The notes under the pieces are model-generated. The model was not told the DNA's origin. It was given only the letters and a program-made list of their open reading frames with translations, and ran no database searches. Shown piece by piece: positions 59,586 through 64,000 of a stretch of 64,000 nt of DNA. The number at the start of each line of letters is the position of its first letter. Positions within the stretch are counted from its first letter, which is position 1. Source of the DNA: Xiphophorus maculatus (taxonomy: Eukaryota > Chordata > Actinopteri > Cyprinodontiformes > Poeciliidae); contig NC_036447.1 in the NCBI RefSeq assembly GCF_002775205.1, positions 7,490,501 through 7,554,500 of the forward strand. The letters run 5' to 3'. The position numbers and the translations under genes were made by a program.

Positions 59586-62500
59586 ATGGCTGTCCTGTGC
59601 TGGGTGGTTCTGGTTCTGGCCGTCTTCCTGTCTCCTCAATGCAGTCTAGCCGCTGTAGACGAGGCCTGGCTAACCGACATTATACAAAATCTCAAAAATG
59701 AGTAAGTTTTAAATCAGTTTTCATTGTTTCTTGTGTCTTTTATCCTCAAGAATATGGGATTGCATCAACTTATTTACAGGTTATTTGTAATTCAATTTGT
59801 TGAATTAAAAAACCAGAGCAGTAGCGATGCAGAGCCAACTTAGATGCTTGGATTTTGCAAGATCGCTGCAAAAAAGGCTACAGAGTGCACTGAAAAGCAT
59901 CATAAATTATTATTTTAGGGAAAGTTAAAATTATATAGAGTGACTCTCTCAATTGAAAAACAAAAATAATAAAACTAATATAGAAAAAGGGTCAGTGATT
60001 GCGTTTCTATCAACTTTTTTTTAACTTGCATTTTGAAATATTGCATTAGAAAAGGAAATGTCAAAATCCAAAATAACTTGCTCAATTTCACAAACAAATT
60101 TTTTACACTCCCTTTTAGTTTTTTCTGGCTTTTCCAAAACAGAGTTAATGTGCTAAAAGATAGACAGAAACACATATGCTGAATAAGTTCTGACATAACG
60201 TACTTTATGATTCAGGCAAAAGAGTTGCAGTTCTTTTGTACAGATTTTGTGTAAGAGCAACAATTTAGCCATAAAAGGCCAGAAGGTGACAGAACATTAT
60301 GCTGAGTTGGATACGTTCTGCACTTAAAATCACAACAATCATTTTTAATGGTTTATTATCTGTCTTGCTTTGTCCACACTCCATTTAACTTCAAAGAAGA
60401 TAGTAATTAAATCACCTACAGTGTTTTGGAGAATCGTGGCTTTAGTCACACTCTGGCCAAATGCCACTGCTCTGATGCCACTGTACTGCACCTGAATCAA
60501 ATGAGTTGCTTACAAAAACCTGCTGACATGCTAAGGAGGTAATTAAGCCTTGTGATTGAGATGTTGAAGCAGGGATGCATCCAAAGTTGTAGGACAGAGG
60601 CACTGGAAATGTAGACCCCCGCTCTGGATGATACACCTCATTAAGATTTTAAGATGTTACTTTAATTGACGTTTCCGCCACCTGGTGGCGTCACGTGGTA
60701 TTTCAGAACTTTCATGGACTTATAATTTTTTATTTTTTTAGCAAGTTTGGGCAGAGATTTGATTAACACAGGAATCTGGGAAGGATCAGCTTTATTATTA
60801 TTTTTTTTTATTTAGCTCATTTCTTACAATAAACAACCACTTAATTTAGTCCTTGCTATACCATTGTTGATATAATTATGTTTTAAAAAATACAAAGTGC
60901 TTTTTAAAACACTTGATTTTGTTTGATAAATATTTTTGATACTTTTATTAATCTTTTTCATGCTAAAAGTAAGTATTTTGAAATAACTGTGTTATGTGCA
61001 TCAGTTTATCAGGGTCATTAAATTTCTGCCCAAAATTAAAAATTGTTGAGATCAAACTCTGAAATTTTCTGTAAAAAAAAAAAAAAAAAGGGAGAATATT
61101 ACAAAAAAATAGTTTTGAAACTCAAAAATTTCTAAAAAATTTCAGTTTTTCAAACAAATTTTTGACTTCTGGAACTGTACAATGATCCTTGTCATACATT
61201 ATAGCTTTGCTATGTAGAAATGACAAAAAAAACTCATCAATGGTAGTTATTGTAATGATAATAAACAATTTAAAAGCAATATAAGCAAATTCATTTTAAT
61301 ATAATGATAACTTGTAGTTTGCAGGTATTTGCTGCAATAAAATGCAATTGTCAGACTGACTCAAGGTTTTTTTATCTTGTCAAATTATCAGCTGATATGA
61401 ACTGGAATATTGATCATTTATGTGTGTCTTTTTGATAGGTATGAATTGGGTGACAGCTACAGTCTGGTTGTCAACCTCCCTGTGAACCAAGACATAAGCA
61501 GTCTTGCAGAAGTTCTTAAGGATGACCCTGCAGATGCAGTGAAACAAGCTATTTCAACGGGTCAAGGGTACCAAGGCACGAGGGTTGTTGCAGCTGCCCA
61601 GTCTGGAGCACTGGCCCATGTTCTAGAGAAAATACAGCCCCTCATAAAAAGCAGTGATGGCAACGTCCTCATCGTCTACTCTGAAGGCTACCCTGATGCA
61701 AATGGCATTGACAACAAGATCAGTAACATTGTTCAGAACTGGAAGAGTTATGCTTTTGTGTTTTCTAAAGTAGCTGATGTTGCTGATGCTGACACGCTTG
61801 CGAGGGCTGCAATGTTCAAAGAGCAAGAGGTTTCAAAGTTTGGGCTTGAAAACATATTCCGTTGTTATGAGCAAAGCGATTCTTTTCAGTGCACAAACTG
61901 CAAAGCAGGCGATAATGTTGCACCATCCTGCGTTGCAGATACAATGCAATCAGGTGCCAACGAAGAGACAGCAGTAGGTGCCACAGAGCCGCCTACAGGA
62001 AGTGATGAAGGCACAATTTCAGGTTTAAATAACGAGTCTGACATAGGCACAATCGCTGGCACTGACCAAGACTATGAGGGTGGAGGGATGATTGATGTCA
62101 TGGGTGGACAGGAACCAAGAAAGGGCAAAACGAGGCAAAAGGGGAAGAGAGGTGGAGAGGTGAAAGAAGGAGGTAAACGTGGAAAAGGAGGCAAGATGAG
62201 AAAATCACGTAGACGTGGAGAAGGAAGCAAGATGAGAAAATCACGTAGACGTGGGAAAAGAGGCAAGATGAGAAAATCACGTAGACGTGGAAAAGGAGGG
62301 AAGATGAGAAAATCACGTAGACGTGGAAAAGGAGGGAAGATGAGAAAATCACGTGGACGTGGGAAACGAGGCAAGATGAGAAAATCACGTAGACGTGGGA
62401 AAGGAGGCAAGATGAGAAAATCACGTAGACGTGGAAAAGGAGGCAAGATGAGAAAATCACGTAGACGTGGGAAAGGAGGCAAGATGAGAAAATCACGTAG

Positions 62501-62720
62501 ACGTGGAAAAGGAGGCAAGATGAGAAAATCACGTAGACGTGGAAAAGGAGGGAAGATGAGAAAATCACGTAGACGTGGGAAAGGAGGCAAGATGAGAAAA
62601 TCACGTAGACGTGGAAAAGGAGGCAAGATGAGAAAATCACGTAGACGTGGGAAAGGAGGCAAGATGAGAAAATCACGTAGACGTAGAGGTGGGAGGCGTA
62701 GAAGCAAGAGAAGGGGGTAG
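59586..62720 (+). CDS. Gene D: secreted deaminase-like pseudoenzyme with acidic linker and polycationic tail
   Basis: Exons 59586-59701 and 61439-62720 (phase 2), 465 residues. Signal peptide about 1-22 (MAVLCWVVLVLAVFLSPQ), then AVDEAWLTDIIQ. The core (~40-203) parallels gene C: YELGD, GALAHVLEKI, VLIVYSEGY, YAFVFSKVADVADAD, NIFRCYE and the Cys pattern RC, QC-TNC, PSC. The HAE and PCxxxC sites of genes A/B are not present; only a histidine (AHVLE) remains near the first. Residues ~204-258 form an acidic Gly/Thr/Glu/Asp linker absent from C. From about 263 the chain is basic, with 14 copies of RRRGKGGKMRKS (36-bp unit). Acidic linker plus basic tail gives a strongly two-part charge, perhaps allowing self-association or reversible masking; this is inference. 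The tail recalls histone H4/H2A-like GKGGK motifs, but there is no histone fold. Confidence 0.8.
62170..62690 (+). repeat. 36-bp coding tandem array in gene D
   Basis: 14 copies of a 36-bp unit (AAGATGAGAAAATCACGTAG, then ACGTGGAAAAGGAGGC). Variants are mainly GGAAAA/GGGAAA and GGC/GGG. The first three copies and the sixth carry amino-acid changes (EGS, KRG, RGR). Same period as gene C's array but a different unit. Confidence 0.95.
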
Positions 62721-62859
62721 ATAGCTAACAGTGCATAACAATCTGCTTTGCCAAATTTTGAGCAACAAAAACATTTAACATTTGTTTAAAAAATCAGGTA
62801 CTTTGCAAAAGTGTTTTTACTTCATTTAATCTGATGAAACCATTGGCTTTGTCTGGCCA

Positions 62860-62865
62860 AATAAA
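62860..62865 (+). terminator. Candidate poly(A) signal of gene D
   Basis: AATAAA about 140 nt after the stop. An ATTAAA at about 62984 is an alternative. Confidence 0.45.
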
Positions 62866-63029
62866 CATAATTCATTTATCTGTATTGACATGATTTATTT
62901 GAAAGGATGCTGTCGTGTTTTGCTTTTCTATATAACAGAATTCCAACTATTTATGTGGAACCTTGATATTTTTGCTACTTTTGATTAAAGTTTGCTTTAG
63001 CATTTTAATGTCTCTTTCTGTCCATCATA

Positions 63030-63110
63030 CTTTAACTCACATGTGTCAAACTCAAGGCCTATGGGCCAAATCTGGCCCACCATAGCTTTTTATGTGGCCC
63101 TCTAGATCTG
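63030..63110. mobile_element. Short interspersed repeat fragment
   Basis: CATGTGTCAAACTCAAGGCC followed by GGGCCAAATCTGGCCCACCA and TTTATGTGGCCCTCTAGA: a common fish repeat signature. Confidence 0.6.
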
Positions 63111-63111
63111 T

Positions 63112-63415
63112 TTAAATAACCCAAGTTACTTTTGACAGGTCTTTAATTAGTTTATAACGTTTTTTGCTTTTTGTTTATTGAGTTATTAAAAATAAGAAGT
63201 TGCAGAGTAGAAGTAGAGTCAATATTTTTGTTTTCATGTGTTTCAGGTTTTTGTTCTGGTTAAATAATTAGTACAGTAATGTTTGTGTGGAAAAATAATA
63301 AAACTTATTGCACAGATCATCCATTTCTATTGATGAAATCCACATTCTTAAAAATTGGTTCTTGTTTAACTGTGATGTACCCGCCTAGTTTGGGATTGGA
63401 CCAAATATCAGGCCT
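63112..63415 (+). pseudogene. Relic copy of the A/B-type intron 2
   Basis: 63112-63304 matches gene A intron 2 (about 40313-40503) closely, sharing AGTTACTTTTGACAGG, TTGCTTTTTGTTTATTGAG and TTCTGGTTAAATAATTAG. It continues with GGATTGGACCAAATATC, which matches gene B's intron (45455-45478 region). No exon 2 or 3 is attached. Probably a remnant of a further deaminase gene copy. A transposed fragment is the alternative. Confidence 0.55.
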
Positions 63416-63640
63416 GTCACAATAACAAATTTTCCTGGACGATAAATTGTTCCAGACGTTATTGCGATAAACAATAATATTGTTGTTTTGAGACCATTTT
63501 TAAGTAATATGATGGTAATGGCAAAAACACAAGAACACATTCCCAAAGATCAGCAACCTTTAAATTCTAATGAACATTTAATACAGGAACTGGAAGACAT
63601 TTTAAATATCCAAAATAAGTAAACAAAACAAAAAATATAA
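63409..63640. mobile_element. MITE copy (same family as 20385 and 25195)
   Basis: Starts CAGGCCTGTCACAATAAC and has GTTATTGCGATAAACAATAA with ATATTGTTGTTTTGAGACCA. It is inserted in the relic intron segment; sequence matching gene A intron resumes at about 63653 (GGAGTCTTTCTAAACAAAAT). Confidence 0.65.
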
Positions 63641-63689
63641 AATGAATTTTGGAGTCTTTCTAAACAAAATTGTCCTTAAAAAAAAGGGT

Positions 63690-64000
63690 TAGTGTCGTGT
63701 TCTGTGTTTTCTGTGTGTTAATTTCGAGTTTTCAGTGTCTCTGAGTCTCTTCGTTGTCCTGTTCTCCCCTTGATTGTTCCCAGGTGTGTCTCGTTTCTGT
63801 GATTACCCTCCCGTGTATTTAATGCCACCTGTGTGTCTGCGTCTCTGTCTGGTCCTCGTCGCGTGTTGTGTGATTTCTGTCTGCCCGTTCATTTGCCACG
63901 CTATCTTTCTGTTGCTACCAGTGTGAGCCCTGGTTTCCGCTGAGCTGTGCCACCAGAATCTTTGTGGACTGTTTTTGAACATTTTTCAGTATTAAAATTA
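63690..64000 (+). mobile_element. Interspersed element end, truncated by window
   Basis: C/T/G-rich block (CTCCCCTTGATTGTTCCCAG, GTGTGTCTCGTTTCTGTGAT, GTATTTAATGCCACCTGTGT) that differs in composition from the surroundings and resembles promoter-like ends of fish retroelements. No coding sequence before the window ends. Confidence 0.4.

Noticed and set aside
62170-62690. Gene D tail as a histone or protamine gene
   Set aside because: GKGGK motifs recall histone tails, but there is no histone fold, and the tail is attached to a signal peptide and a deaminase-like core.
62072-62707. Minus-strand ORFs opposite gene D's tail
   Set aside because: Same cause: a repeat whose period is a multiple of three keeps several frames open.

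Overview
The window is vertebrate nuclear DNA, almost certainly from a ray-finned fish. The genes have many small exons with GT-AG introns. The sequence is AT-rich and carries fish-style interspersed repeats (hAT-type MITEs, a tRNA-derived SINE, decayed LINEs). I see no prokaryotic gene organisation. The species cannot be named from the sequence alone.

Layout. (1) 1-1888, minus strand: first three exons of a cadherin-like gene that runs off the left edge. (2) 1889-10988: intergenic DNA with a palindromic array (about 4200-4400), a 42-bp minisatellite (about 5330-6175), an intronless minus-strand ORF for a heptad-repeat protein (6497-8062), and LINE debris (about 8420-9400). (3) 10989-34779, minus strand: a complete cadherin-related gene that I could resolve into 30 in-frame exons (1611 codons before the stop). 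It encodes a signal peptide, about 12-13 cadherin repeats, a juxtamembrane region, one transmembrane helix and a short tail ending in a possible PDZ ligand. It is the tandem paralogue of gene (1): signal exon, exon 2, exon 3 and promoter all match. (4) 34780-38800: repeats and one unassigned exon-like segment.

(5) 38800-62900, plus strand: a cluster of four related genes for secreted proteins, the most interesting part of the window. The first two (39943-41594 and 44847-46790) encode signal peptides followed by a domain with HAE and PCxxxC zinc-site motifs, the signature of the cytidine-deaminase fold. They resemble the secreted AID/APOBEC-like deaminases (SNADs) described in fish. The last two (53647-56061 and 59586-62720) share the signal exon, the core fold and the C-terminal cysteine motif, but have lost most of the zinc site. 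Each instead ends in a long, strongly basic tail made of 36-bp (12-residue) tandem repeats, with a different repeat in each gene. This looks like a deaminase family that duplicated, lost catalysis and gained polycationic tails.

All four genes share a layout: TATA box, small non-coding exons (seen clearly in three), and a coding exon that begins with ATG directly after the splice acceptor. The two putatively active copies differ mainly by amino-acid replacements while an adjacent 168-bp stretch is nearly identical, which suggests diversifying selection. A defence or egg/mucosal secretion role fits but is inference.
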